A DNA stretch of 64,000 nucleotides from Georgenia sp. M64 (GTDB taxonomy: Bacteria; Actinomycetota; Actinomycetes; Actinomycetales; Actinomycetaceae), in NCBI RefSeq assembly GCF_038049925.1, contig NZ_CP145809.1, forward strand, positions 3,878,599-3,942,598, given 5' to 3'. The translations under genes and the position numbers were made by a program. The notes beneath the pieces were generated by a model. The model ran no database searches. It worked only from the letters and a program-made list of their open reading frames with translations, and was not told the DNA's origin. Positions 1 through 9,120 of the stretch are shown one piece after another (positions within the stretch are counted from its first letter, which is position 1; every line of letters begins with the position of its first letter).

Positions 1-598
1 CGTCGTCGGGATCCTCGATCTCCTCGCGCCCGAGCAGACGTGCGGCCTCCTCGAGGTTGGGGGTGAGGATGAGCCGACCCGCCAGGGACCGTGCGACGTC
101 GGGGAGGTCGGGCAGGACCCCGAGCGCGAAGGCGTCGAGCACCACGGGGGTGTCCTCCGGCAGCGCGGCGACGACGGCGGTGAGCAACCGCGCGGTCCCC
201 TCCGGCCGGCCGAGACCGGGACCGAGCAGGACGACGTCGCTGCGCTCGAGGTCCTTGCCGAGATCCTCGACGCCCGTGCCGCTGACCTCGCCGTCGTCGT
301 CCTCCGCCAGGCCGCGGACCCCCGCCTCGGGGACGGCGACCGCGAGAGCGGGCGCGACCGACTCCGCCACGGCCAGGGTGAGGCGGCCGGCGCCCACCCG
401 CAGCGCTGCCAGGCCGGCGAGCAGCACGGCTCCGGGGGTGGCGCGCGAGCCGCCGATGACGAGCACCTGGCCGCGTCCGTACTTCGTCCCGGACGGCTCC
501 GGCAGGCGCCACTCGCGGAGCATCGTCGGCATGATCGGCAGGGCGTCGGGGGCGGCCGGCCCGGCCCCGCCGGCGTCACGCGGCCTCTGGCGCGTCAT
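1..598 (-). CDS. nnrD: ADP-dependent NAD(P)H-hydrate dehydratase, C-terminus cut by window edge
   Basis: The frame opens with ATG at 598 and is still open at base 1, so about 199 N-terminal codons are visible and the C-terminus lies outside. The family (YjeF C-terminal/carbohydrate-kinase-like fold) repairs damaged S-NADHX and S-NADPHX using ADP. Visible marks are YGRGQVLVIGGSRATPGA near residues 40-57, the GPGLG nucleotide loop near 125, and the ILTPN strand near 178. The catalytic Asp region, expected further on, is not in view. The start overlaps the stop of the upstream histidine phosphatase gene by ATGA (595-598), so the two are probably translationally coupled. Recognition is by motif only; other ribokinase-like enzymes are less likely because of the GGS/GPGLG pattern. 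Confidence 0.85.
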   Translation of the reverse strand, partial: MTRQRPRDAGGAGPAAPDALPIMPTMLREWRLPEPSGTKYGRGQVLVIGGSRATPGAVLLAGLAALRVGAGRLTLAVAESVAPALAVAVPEAGVRGLAEDDDGEVSGTGVEDLGKDLERSDVVLLGPGLGRPEGTARLLTAVVAALPEDTPVVLDAFALGVLPDLPDVARSLAGRLILTPNLEEAARLLGREEIEDPDD

Positions 599-1344
599 GG
601 TGCGGCGTCCTCGTCCGCCGACTCCTGCTCCCCCACCGCCGGCTCGTCGGTGGGCGACACGCCACGGTCCGTGAGGTGGGTGTCGATGTTGTAGTCCACG
701 AGCCGCCAGCTCGCCGGGCCGTTCTGCGCGATCCGGGTCACCGACGCGTTGCGCACGCCGTCCGTCCGCGCGACGTCCAGCACGGTCTCCTCGTCCAGCC
801 CCTCGCACACGTACCGGAAGATCATGATGACGACGTCGTGGGCGCTGACGAGCACCCGCCCCTCCCCGAGCCGCTCGAGGTCCGCGAGGACGGACCGGAC
901 CCGGAGGGCGACGTCGGCCCAGGACTCCCCGCCCGGGGGACGGTGGTAGAACTTGCCGAGCCACTCGCGCCGTTCGGCCTCCTCGGGGTACCGCGCGCGG
1001 ATCCCGGCCTGGGTGTGCATGTCCGTGATGCCGAGGTCGCGGTCTCGCAGGCGTTCGTCCGTGCGGACCGGGACGTCGATGCCGGCCTCGGCCAGCGCGG
1101 TGCGTGCCGTGTCGAGCGCGCGGCGGTACGGCGAGGACCAGACCAGGTCCGGGCGAGCGTCGTCCGGGAGCGAGCGCAGCCAGCTGCCGAGGGCCCTGGC
1201 CTGATCGAGCCCGGTCTCGGAGAGGGTGATGTCGGCGTCGCGCGCGTCGACCTCGATCAGCTCGGCGCCGGACGACTCGGCCCTGGCGGCGGCGACGTTG
1301 GCGGTGCTCTGACCGTGGCGGACGAGGAGGATCTCCAGAGACAT
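595..1344 (-). CDS. Histidine phosphatase family protein (phosphoglycerate mutase-like)
   Basis: A 249-residue cytoplasmic protein of the histidine phosphatase superfamily. The phosphohistidine motif VRHGQS is at residues 8-13 (His10). The helper arginine motif SSPYRRALDTA lies near 70-80, PGGES near 137, and the second catalytic histidine in SAHDVV near 168. The substrate cannot be told from sequence; small phosphorylated metabolites are typical. The C-terminal 30 residues are acidic (Glu/Asp-rich) beyond the usual domain. The ATG at 1344 follows a TACGTT box at 1351-1356 by 6 nt, which suggests a leaderless transcript. The gene overlaps nnrD by 4 bp, so both are probably on one mRNA. Confidence 0.88.
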   Translation of the reverse strand: MSLEILLVRHGQSTANVAAARAESSGAELIEVDARDADITLSETGLDQARALGSWLRSLPDDARPDLVWSSPYRRALDTARTALAEAGIDVPVRTDERLRDRDLGITDMHTQAGIRARYPEEAERREWLGKFYHRPPGGESWADVALRVRSVLADLERLGEGRVLVSAHDVVIMIFRYVCEGLDEETVLDVARTDGVRNASVTRIAQNGPASWRLVDYNIDTHLTDRGVSPTDEPAVGEQESADEDAAP

Positions 1345-1350
1345 GGGGTG

Positions 1351-1356
1351 AACGTA
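1351..1356 (-). promoter_or_regulatory. Probable leaderless -10 box of the histidine phosphatase gene
   Basis: TACGTT on the minus strand fits TAnnnT and ends 6 nt before the ATG at 1344, so transcription would begin at or next to the start codon. No Shine-Dalgarno sequence is visible. Confidence 0.5.
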
Positions 1357-1502
1357 GGACGGTCACGGCCGGTGCGCACGGCGGGGCGGGCCGGCAACGA
1401 CCATCGGGCACTCCGTACGAGGTGACCATCCACTCATCGAGCTTCTCCGCGGCCCGAACGGCGGATCTGCGCCGGTCGGGGGTCGATGTCGGTGGTCGAA
1501 TG

Positions 1503-1508
1503 TAGGTT
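1503..1508 (+). promoter_or_regulatory. Probable leaderless -10 box of the DUF222 gene
   Basis: TAGGTT lies 6 nt before the ATG at 1515. The spacing supports a leaderless start and indicates that the promoter of the interrupted gene is still present. Confidence 0.45.
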
Positions 1509-1514
1509 CGATGC

Positions 1515-2528
1515 ATGGTTCAGGACGGTGGTTCGCAGGCTCTTCCGGGTGGTCCCGGGAAGACCGGTCGCGTGCCCGTGTCTGGCGAGCGCGACGCGGG
1601 CCGCGTCGACGAAACCGCTCCCGTTCCTGCGCCTGCGCCTGCGCCCGCTCCTGCTCCTGTTCCGGCTCCTGCGCCCGCTCCTGCTGCTGGCGGGGAGGCT
1701 TCGTGGTTCGAGGCCGAGGTCGAGGGGTACCTGGCGGGGGCGTGCGCGCGGGCGCGGCGCGCCGGTCGCTCGCGCCATGGTCGGGGGGCCAAGGCGGTGC
1801 GGCGGGCGGGTGCCCGGACCGCGGCGACGGCCCGGGCGCGGGGCCGGGTCATGGCCGACCACGCCCCCTCCGCGGTCCCGTCCCGGGCCGGGACCGGCCC
1901 GATCGAGGTCGCCGCGGCCGATCTGGTCGAGCTTGTCGGGGAGCGGCTGCCGGGCCGGTTCGTCCTGGTCGACCCGGTCGCGGCCCGGCTCGAGCGGATG
2001 CTCCCGGGCCCGGCCCTGACCGCGGCCCTGGCCGGCCTGGCCGTCGCCGATGCCACGGACGCTGCCCTGGTCGAGGCCGTCGCCGCGCACGAACGGCTCA
2101 TCTCGGCCGCGACCGCCGCCCAGGCCCGGGCCATCGAAGAGCTCCTCGCCCGGCGCGGGTCCGGGACCTCGGCCCTGGCCCGGGTCGCCGACGAGGTCGC
2201 CGCCCGCCTGGGCATCACCCACCACGCCGCCGAGCGGCGCACCCACACCGCGGGCATCCTGGCCCAGTTCCCCGAGGTCGCCGACGCCCTGACCACCGGG
2301 CGGATCGACCCCCGCAAGGCCCAGATCCTCACCCAGGACGAGACCGGCCTGACCCTGGAGGACCAGCGCGCCCTGGCCACCACCCTCCTCGACCAGGCCC
2401 CCGAGCTCACCCCACCCCAGCTGCGCCAGGCCCTGCGCACCGCCGCGACGGCCGCCGACCCCGCCGCCGCGGCCCGCCGCCACGACCGCGCCCACACCCA
2501 CCGGGCCGTGACCATCACCGTGAGGTGA
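1515..2528 (+). pseudogene. DUF222/HNH endonuclease gene, 5' part, interrupted by an IS3 element
   Basis: This encodes the N-terminal 337 residues of a DUF222 protein, a family abundant in actinobacteria and usually ending in a C-terminal HNH nuclease domain. Residues about 37-58 are an Ala-Pro low-complexity run. The DUF222 helical region runs from about 130 to the break and includes the segment IDPRKAQIL near 262. Reading ends at TGA 2526-2528, which is supplied by the first bases of the IS, just after codons ACC GTG AGG. The missing C-terminal part with the HNH motif is found at 3792-4547. The two halves are therefore one broken gene, not two genes. Whether the truncated N-terminal protein is made or stable is unknown. 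Confidence 0.85.
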
Positions 2529-2545
2529 GGGATTGAATCTGGACC
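2526..2545 (+). repeat. Left terminal inverted repeat of the IS3 element
   Basis: TGAGGGATTGAATCTGGACC, inverted relative to 3774-3793 with one mismatch. Its first three bases provide the TGA that terminates the DUF222 N-terminal fragment. Confidence 0.9.
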
Positions 2546-2552
2546 AGGACCC

Positions 2553-2570
2553 CCAAGGTAGAATCCTTGG
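2553..2570 (+). promoter_or_regulatory. Palindrome around a -10-like box upstream of orfA
   Basis: CCAAGG (2553-2558) and CCTTGG (2565-2570) flank TAGAAT (2559-2564), a -10-like hexamer. A TTGAAT hexamer at 2533-2538 inside the left end could be a poor -35, with a long 20-nt spacer. The 6-bp stem could be an operator, or a hairpin limiting translation from outside transcripts; neither role is shown. Confidence 0.4.
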
Positions 2571-2589
2571 GAGAATTGGAAGGGATTCG

Positions 2590-2874
2590 ATGGCTCCACG
2601 AAAGTTCACTCCGGAGTTCAAGACCGAGGCGGTGCGCGCGGTCATTAGTTCCTCGCGGACGGTCGCCGACGTGGCGCGCGAGTTCGGCGTTGGCGCGGAG
2701 ACGTTACGGAACTGGGTCAATGCGTATCGGCGCGAGCACGCCGGGGAGGAGCCGGAGGTGACCGAGTCGGAACGGAATGAACTGGCTCGGTTGCGTAAAG
2801 AGGTCCGTGACCTGAAAGCCGAGCGTGAGTTCCTGGGAAAAGCGGCGGCCTTCTTCGCGAAGGAGTACCGGTGA
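2590..2874 (+). CDS. IS3-family OrfA, helix-turn-helix transposase subunit
   Basis: A 94-residue protein of the HTH_Tnp_1 (IS3/IS911 OrfA) type. Residues about 8-45 hold the helix-turn-helix with VADVAREFGVGAETLRNW, which binds the IS ends. A C-terminal coiled coil (ELARLRKEVRDLKAEREFL, about 62-80) would mediate multimerisation. I chose ATG 2590 because the homologous region starts MAPRKFTPEFK and an AGG-like sequence precedes it; an upstream ATG at 2533 lies inside the inverted repeat. The stop overlaps the orfB GTG by 4 bp (2871-2874). An A_AAA_G sequence at 2838-2842 in the zero frame is a candidate -1 frameshift site for making OrfAB. Confidence 0.9.
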   Translation: MAPRKFTPEFKTEAVRAVISSSRTVADVAREFGVGAETLRNWVNAYRREHAGEEPEVTESERNELARLRKEVRDLKAEREFLGKAAAFFAKEYR

Positions 2875-3755
2875 GCGCGAAGTTCGCGTTCATCTCCAGC
2901 GAGGAAGGCAACTACTCCGTGCGGAACATGTGCTCCTGGGCGCAGGTGTCCCGGGCCGGCTACTACGAGTGGAGGGACCGGGCACCGTCGGCCACCGCGC
3001 GGTGGCGGGCCGAGCTCGGCGAGGTCATCGAGCACCTCTTCGCCGATTCCGACGGCACCTACGGCTACCGCCGCATCGCCGCCGCGCTGGCCCGCACGGG
3101 CCGGTACTGCGACGAGCAGACTGTCCGGGCGATCATGGCCGAACGCGGCCTGGTGGCTTGTCAGCCGCGCGCTAAGGGACCGGTGACCACGATCGCCTCG
3201 GACGCCGGTGACCTGCCCGACTTGCTCGAGCGGGACTTCACCGCCACCGAGCCCGGGGCAAAGCTCGTCGGCGATATCACGTACATCCCCTCCTGGCAGG
3301 GCTGGGTGTACCTGGCCACCGTGCTCGACTGCTTCTCCAAGAAGGTCGTCGGCTACGCGCTGGCCGAGCACATGCGCACCGAGCTCGTCACCGACGCCTT
3401 GGGTATGGCGAACAGGAATGGTCATATCCGCCCCGGCGTGACCATCTTTCATTCCGACCGGGGCACGCAATACACGTCGGCGGCGTTCGCTGAGTTCACC
3501 GCCGCGGTCGGCGTGACCCGTTCGGTCGGGCGCACCGGCATTTGCTACGATAACGCCTGGGCCGAATCTTTCAACGCGACCCTGAAGGTCGAGCGAGTTC
3601 ACCGTACCGCCTATCCCACCCGGGGTCACGCCGTCCGAGATATCACCCGGTACATTGAGCTGCGGTACAATCAAAAGCGGCTCCACTCGACCCTCGGGTA
3701 TCGCACACCGAACGAGGTCGAGCACGCCTGGTACGAAACGCACAGAGCCGCCTGA
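2871..3755 (+). CDS. IS3-family OrfB, DDE transposase
   Basis: A 294-residue catalytic transposase that cuts and joins the IS ends. An HTH_21-like region with YGYRRI (residues 64-69) precedes an rve integrase core. The catalytic triad is D135 (in GDITY), D196 (in HSDRG) and E232 (in AESFN), giving the 35-residue D-E spacing of the IS3 family. The GTG at 2871 overlaps the orfA stop. In this family OrfB is often expressed as a frameshifted OrfAB fusion, and orfB lies in the -1 frame relative to orfA as expected. No truncation or premature stop is seen. Confidence 0.94.
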   Translation: MSAKFAFISSEEGNYSVRNMCSWAQVSRAGYYEWRDRAPSATARWRAELGEVIEHLFADSDGTYGYRRIAAALARTGRYCDEQTVRAIMAERGLVACQPRAKGPVTTIASDAGDLPDLLERDFTATEPGAKLVGDITYIPSWQGWVYLATVLDCFSKKVVGYALAEHMRTELVTDALGMANRNGHIRPGVTIFHSDRGTQYTSAAFAEFTAAVGVTRSVGRTGICYDNAWAESFNATLKVERVHRTAYPTRGHAVRDITRYIELRYNQKRLHSTLGYRTPNEVEHAWYETHRAA

Positions 3756-3773
3756 AAAGAAGCAGCAATCAGC

Positions 3774-3793
3774 GGTCCGGATTCAATCCCTCA
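3774..3793 (-). repeat. Right terminal inverted repeat of the IS3 element
   Basis: Reverse complement TGAGGGATTGAATCCGGACC, matching the left end at 19 of 20 positions. The following bases (GTCCACC) do not repeat the left flank (GTGAGG). Confidence 0.9.
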
Positions 3794-4547
3794 GTCCACC
3801 GACGCCCCCGACGCCATGGCCTACCTGGTCGCCTACATCCGCGCCGACCACGCCCACACCATCCGCACCTACCTCGACGCCCTCGCCGACTCCGCGACCG
3901 CACCCGGGGAGACCCGTACCCGCGACCAGCTCCGCGCCGACGTCCTGACCGACACCTTCACCCACCTGCTCACCCACGGCCTGGACCTGACCGGGAAGCC
4001 CCTGCCCCGCCGCCACGGCCAGCACCCCCACATCCAGGTCACCATCCCCGCCGGGACCCTCCTGGGCCTGGGCGAACACCCCGCCCACCTGGCCGGGTAC
4101 GGGCCCATCCCCGCCGACCTCGCCCGCACCATCGCCGCCGACGGGACCTGGCGGGCCCTGTTCACCGACCCCGACACCGGCGAGTACCACCACCTGGCCA
4201 CCCGCGCCTACCGCCCCGGCGCGGACCTGACCCGCCACATCATCGCCCGCGACACCACCTGCACCTTCCCCGGCTGCCGCCAACCCGCCACCCGCACCGA
4301 CCTCGACCACATCGACCCCCACGACCCCACCACCGCGAACAACCCCGACACCGACCCCCAGACCTGCCAGGACAACCTCCACTCCCTGTGCCGACGCCAC
4401 CACAACCTCAAGACCACCGGCACCTGGACCGTCACCCGCGACCCGGGCACCGGCACCATCACCTGGACCTCCCCCACCGGCCACACCTACACCCGCCACC
4501 CCACCCGACCACCCGGCCCCCCACCCACCGGCGACCCGCCCTACTAG
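3792..4547 (+). pseudogene. DUF222/HNH endonuclease gene, 3' part
   Basis: This is the continuation of the gene broken by the IS. The host frame resumes around CAG TCC ACC (3792-3800) and passes MAYLVAYIRADH at 3816. It ends with an HNH nuclease domain: CTFPGCRQPA, then DLDHIDPHD and the N-rich linker to LCRRHHNLK. The Cys pair, DHI and HHNLK positions are those expected of a metal-binding HNH site. On its own it lacks a promoter and a convincing ribosome binding site, although ATG 3816 could start a 243-residue fragment. Removing exactly the 1268 bp between the repeat ends leaves the two halves one base out of frame, so simple repeat-to-repeat excision would not repair the gene. Confidence 0.82.
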
Positions 4548-4636
4548 CGCGTACTCAGAACGCACGCCACGACAGCACCCCACAGGCGCACGTTCCGGCA
4601 GACCGCGCGTCCTCGCGCACCACCCGGGCCGGACCA

Positions 4637-4674
4637 GGCGAGGCACGCCCGTCACGGCGAGGCACGCCCGTCAC
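4637..4674 (+). repeat. Perfect 19-bp tandem duplication
   Basis: Two adjacent copies of GGCGAGGCACGCCCGTCAC (4637-4655 and 4656-4674) lie in the spacer between the HNH fragment and the terminator. No function is apparent. Confidence 0.85.
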
Positions 4675-4690
4675 GCCGTCGAGCCCACCA

Positions 4691-4736
4691 CGCACGAAGG
4701 CCCTCCGACGCTCGTGCGTCGGAGGGCCTTCGTGCG
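4691..4736. terminator. Strong hairpin between convergent HNH fragment and hspR
   Basis: A perfect 20-bp inverted repeat (4691-4710 with 4717-4736) with a 6-nt loop CTCGTG. It sits between convergently transcribed units and is symmetrical, so it can act as a bidirectional terminator. There is no U-tract, as is common in high-GC actinobacteria. Confidence 0.8.
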
Positions 4737-4792
4737 ACCTGGTGCCTCTCAGCGGTTACTTCTCAACGAGGTACGTCTCGCCGCTCTACCTC

Positions 4793-5215
4793 TCAGCGCT
4801 GCGGCCGCCACAGGACGAGGGCGCCGCCGCTGGTGGTGCTCACGCGGCGCACACGGGTGCCCCGCGGGACCGCCACGACGTCCCCGGACGGCCCGGCCGC
4901 GAAGATGCGGTTGCCTGGCTCGGCGAACGCGCGCAGGTGCTCCACCTGGGCCCGGGTCCGCTCGAGCTCGCGCTCGAGGTCGAGGATCCGCTTGATGCCG
5001 GCGAGGTTGATCCCCTCCTCCTGGCTGAGCCGCTGGATCTCCCGGAGCACGGCGACGTCACGGAAGGTGTAGCGCCGGCCCCGCCCACGGGTCCGACGGG
5101 GCTCCACGAGCCCGAGCCGGTCGTACTGACGCAAGGTCTGCGGATGCATGCCGGCCAGGCCCGCGGCGACAGAGATGGTGAGCACCGGGGCGTCCTCACG
5201 GGCACCTTCGAACAC
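4793..5215 (-). CDS. hspR: Heat-shock repressor HspR, MerR family
   Basis: A 140-residue autoregulatory repressor that binds HAIR operators, with DnaK as co-repressor in studied actinobacteria. The MerR-type winged helix-turn-helix is at about residues 10-75, with LAGMHPQTLRQYDRLGLV followed by GRGRRYTFRDV. A coiled coil (LERELERTRAQVEHLRAF) follows. I chose GTG 5215 because AGGAGG (5223-5228) lies 7 nt upstream; the earlier in-frame ATG at 5233 would place that ribosome binding site inside the coding sequence. It is the last gene of the dnaK operon, 62 bp after dnaJ. Confidence 0.93.
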   Translation of the reverse strand: MFEGAREDAPVLTISVAAGLAGMHPQTLRQYDRLGLVEPRRTRGRGRRYTFRDVAVLREIQRLSQEEGINLAGIKRILDLERELERTRAQVEHLRAFAEPGNRIFAAGPSGDVVAVPRGTRVRRVSTTSGGALVLWRPQR

Positions 5216-5277
5216 CGAACCACCTCCTTCCATCCGCGAGTCCCGTCCGGCAACGCCGGACCGTCCCCGCGTAGTCG

Positions 5278-6288
5278 CTACTGCGCGGCCATCTCCGCGA
5301 GACCCACCCGCGGGTTGGCCCCGCCGTTCGCGTCGGCGAAGGCCTTGACGGCGTCCCGGGCAGCCGAGGACAGCTTGTTCGGGACGACGACGTTGACGGT
5401 GACGAGCAGGTCGCCGTCGAAGCCCTTGGGCACGTCGACACCCTTGCGCCGCACCCGCAGGGTGCGCCCGGACGGTGTGCCGGCCGGGATCTTCACCTTC
5501 ACGGGGCTGCCGTCGAGGGTGGGCACCTCGATCGTCGCGCCGAGGGCGGCCTCGTCGAACGTGATCGGGACGTTCATGCGCACGTTCTTGCCGTCGATCG
5601 CGAAGACGGGGTGCGGCTCGACGTGCACGGTGACGATGAGGTCGCCGGCCTCCCCGCCGTTGGCGCCGGGGCGGCCCTTGCCGCGGATGCGGATCCGCTG
5701 CCCGTCGTGGACGCCGGGCGGGATCCGCGTGTTGACCTGCCGGCCGTCGACCGTCAGCTGGACGGTCGAGCCCGTGAGTGCCTGCCGGAACGGGAGCGTC
5801 GCGTTCGCGACGACGTCGGCCCCCCGCTGGGGGCGACGCCGGGACCCGAACCCGGAGGAGCCGGCCCCGAACATCCCCGAGAGGATGTCCTCGAAGCCCT
5901 GGGTGCCCTGAGCACCACCGGCAGGCCCCTGGGTGCTGTAGCGCACCCGGGCCCCGCCGGGCGCGCCCTGCCCGAACATCGAGCCGAAGAGGTCCTCGAA
6001 CCCGGCGGTGCCGCCGCCACCGGCGGAGCCGGCCGAGAACCTCGCGCCGCCTCCCGCCATCGCGCGCAGCGCGTCGTACTGCTTGCGCTGCTCGGGATCG
6101 GACAGCACGGCGTAGGCCTCACCCACGGACTTGAACCGCTCCTCGGCCTGGGCGTTGTCGGGGTTGTGGTCCGGGTGGTGCTGGCGAGCCAGCTTGCGGT
6201 AGGCCTTCTTGATCGCGTCGGCGTCGGCGTCCTTCGCGACGCCGAGGATGGCGTAGAAGTCCTTCTCCAGCCAGTCCTGTCCGGTCAT
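5278..6288 (-). CDS. dnaJ: DnaJ-type co-chaperone without zinc finger (type II)
   Basis: A 336-residue Hsp40 that stimulates DnaK ATP hydrolysis and delivers substrates. The J domain is at about residues 9-76 with the HPD triad at 38-40. A Gly/Phe/Ser-rich linker contains [10 protein letters not shown] and [10 protein letters not shown]. The C-terminal substrate-binding region contains [17 protein letters not shown] and later [17 protein letters not shown]. No CxxCxGxG repeats are present, so this is a CbpA-like type II J protein although it sits in the grpE-dnaJ-hspR operon. A GGAGG sequence precedes the ATG. It lies 67 bp after grpE. Confidence 0.92.
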   Translation of the reverse strand: MTGQDWLEKDFYAILGVAKDADADAIKKAYRKLARQHHPDHNPDNAQAEERFKSVGEAYAVLSDPEQRKQYDALRAMAGGGARFSAGSAGGGGTAGFEDLFGSMFGQGAPGGARVRYSTQGPAGGAQGTQGFEDILSGMFGAGSSGFGSRRRPQRGADVVANATLPFRQALTGSTVQLTVDGRQVNTRIPPGVHDGQRIRIRGKGRPGANGGEAGDLIVTVHVEPHPVFAIDGKNVRMNVPITFDEAALGATIEVPTLDGSPVKVKIPAGTPSGRTLRVRRKGVDVPKGFDGDLLVTVNVVVPNKLSSAARDAVKAFADANGGANPRVGLAEMAAQ

Positions 6289-6355
6289 CCCGCCTCACCT
6301 CCTCGATCGTGCGGTGCCGCGGCGGTCGCCCGCCGCGGCACCTGGGCCGTCCTGC

Positions 6356-7014
6356 TCACGCGGGGCTGCTGACCGCCACGCGAGCGGCCCGCAGCACCCT
6401 GTCACCGGCACGGTAGCCCGGCTGGAGAACCTGCGTGACCGTGGTGGCGCTCGCCTCGGCGTCCGTGCTGTGCATGAGCGCCTCGTGGACCTCGGGGTCG
6501 AACTCCTCGCCCACCTGCCCGTAGCGCTCGACCGCGAAGCGCTGGGCGAGCGCGGTCTCGAGCTTCTCGGCGATGGCGGCGAACGGGCCCGTCAGGTCCC
6601 CGTGCTGACGGGCGAGCTCGATCTCGTCGAGCACCCCCAGCAACGACTCCACGACCTCGTTGACGCCGGCCTGCCGCTGCGCGGCCGCGTCGGCCTTGGA
6701 CCGGCGGACGTAGCTGTTGTACTCCTGCTGGACGTTGTAGACCTCGGCGCTGCGCCGGGCGAGCTGGTCGGCCAGGTCGAGGGCCTCCGCCCTGGCCCTG
6801 CCCAGCTCGTCCTCGCCGGTCACCTCGTCACCCGGAGCCGCGGCGTCGGTCGCGGCGGCGTCGGCAGCGTCGGCTCCCGGCCCGGCAGGGGCGGCGGCGT
6901 CCGCCGCGTCCCGCCTCCTGCCGGTCTCCGGGTCGATCCGCCGCTTGTCGGTGACGTGCGGCTTGTCGGCCGCCTCGTCCGGCGTGGCGTCGTGAGGGGT
7001 GGCGTCGTGGGGCG

Positions 7015-7018
<4 letters not shown>
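6356..7018 (-). CDS. grpE: Nucleotide exchange factor GrpE
   Basis: A 220-residue protein that releases ADP from DnaK. The N-terminus (about residues 1-75) is a hydrophilic, Ala/Asp-rich tail that includes a direct repeat [11 protein letters not shown]. The long coiled coil covers roughly 80-130. The C-terminal beta domain is recognisable by [22 protein letters not shown] and the ending [21 protein letters not shown]. Translation starts at GTG 7018, overlapping the dnaK stop by 4 bp (GTGA), so translational coupling is likely. It belongs to the HspR-controlled operon. Confidence 0.95.
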
Positions 7019-8886
<1,868 letters not shown>

Positions 8887-8933
8887 GTGCGTTCGCTCCT
8901 TCGTCGCGGGCCGGCACGGGTCGCCGGCTCCAT

Positions 8934-8954
8934 GTTGAGTCGTATGCACTCAAG
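8934..8954. promoter_or_regulatory. HAIR operator 1 (HspR site) upstream of dnaK
   Basis: GTTGAGT-N7-ACTCAAG, differing from the HAIR consensus CTTGAGT-N7-ACTCAAG at one position. It lies 48 bp upstream of the dnaK ATG, downstream of the TTGACA at 8975-8980. Confidence 0.88.
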
Positions 8955-8974
8955 TTTCCCCCGCCATCCGGTCA

Positions 8975-8980
8975 TGTCAA
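8975..8980 (-). promoter_or_regulatory. -35-like TTGACA of the dnaK promoter
   Basis: A perfect TTGACA on the minus strand lies between the two HAIR sites. The matching -10 would fall at about 8952-8957, overlapping HAIR 1, but its sequence is poor, so the -10 is not settled. Confidence 0.5.
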
Positions 8981-8995
8981 CTCGGCGGTGCCGAA

Positions 8996-9016
8996 CTTGA
9001 GTCTGCCAGGCTCAAC
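8996..9016. promoter_or_regulatory. HAIR operator 2 (HspR site) upstream of dnaK
   Basis: CTTGAGT-N7-GCTCAAC: one arm is perfect and the other matches at 5 of 7 positions. Its centre is 62 bp from that of HAIR 1, so the pair brackets the TTGACA element. Confidence 0.78.
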
Positions 9017-9107
9017 TATCGACGGGGCGTCGTTGTTCCCCGTCCCGGGAACCGGTCTCGGCACAGCGCATCGGGGGCGGGCGGCCGGCCCACCTCGAAC
9101 GGCTCGC

Positions 9108-9113
9108 TAGCGT
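9108..9113 (+). promoter_or_regulatory. Probable leaderless -10 box of the P-loop kinase gene
   Basis: TAGCGT ends 7 nt before the ATG at 9121. This supports ATG 9121 over the in-frame GTG at 9112, which overlaps the box. Confidence 0.45.
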
Positions 9114-9120
9114 GGGAAGC

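Larger units (their letters stand above)
2526..3793 (+). mobile_element. IS3-family insertion sequence, intact (1268 bp between inverted-repeat outer ends)
   Basis: The element is bounded by imperfect terminal inverted repeats (2526-2545 and 3774-3793, 19 of 20 matching). It carries two overlapping ORFs in the -1 arrangement typical of the IS3 family: orfA, a helix-turn-helix protein, and orfB, a DD(35)E transposase. Both reading frames are open and all catalytic residues are present, so it looks potentially active. Its codon use is less GC-extreme than its neighbours (att, tat, aat, gat codons), consistent with recent acquisition. It lies inside a DUF222/HNH gene. No matching 3-4 bp direct repeat flanks the ends (left AGG, right GTC). 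Confidence 0.93.

Noticed and set aside
1624-1692. Microsatellite-like GC repeat
   Set aside because: It is the in-frame Ala-Pro linker of the DUF222 protein, a common feature of such proteins.
2520-2530. GTGAGG/TGAGGG as a target-site duplication of the IS
   Set aside because: The second TGAGG belongs to the terminal inverted repeat itself, and the right flank lacks a matching copy.
1434-3743. A very long open frame on the minus strand across the DUF222 gene and the IS
   Set aside because: It runs antisense to two recognisable coding units, has no conserved domains and is rich in Gly/Arg/Pro, as expected of shadow frames in very high-GC DNA.
9112-9120. GTG at 9112 as the start of the P-loop kinase
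   Set aside because: It overlaps the TAGCGT box whose spacing fits the ATG at 9121 as a leaderless start.
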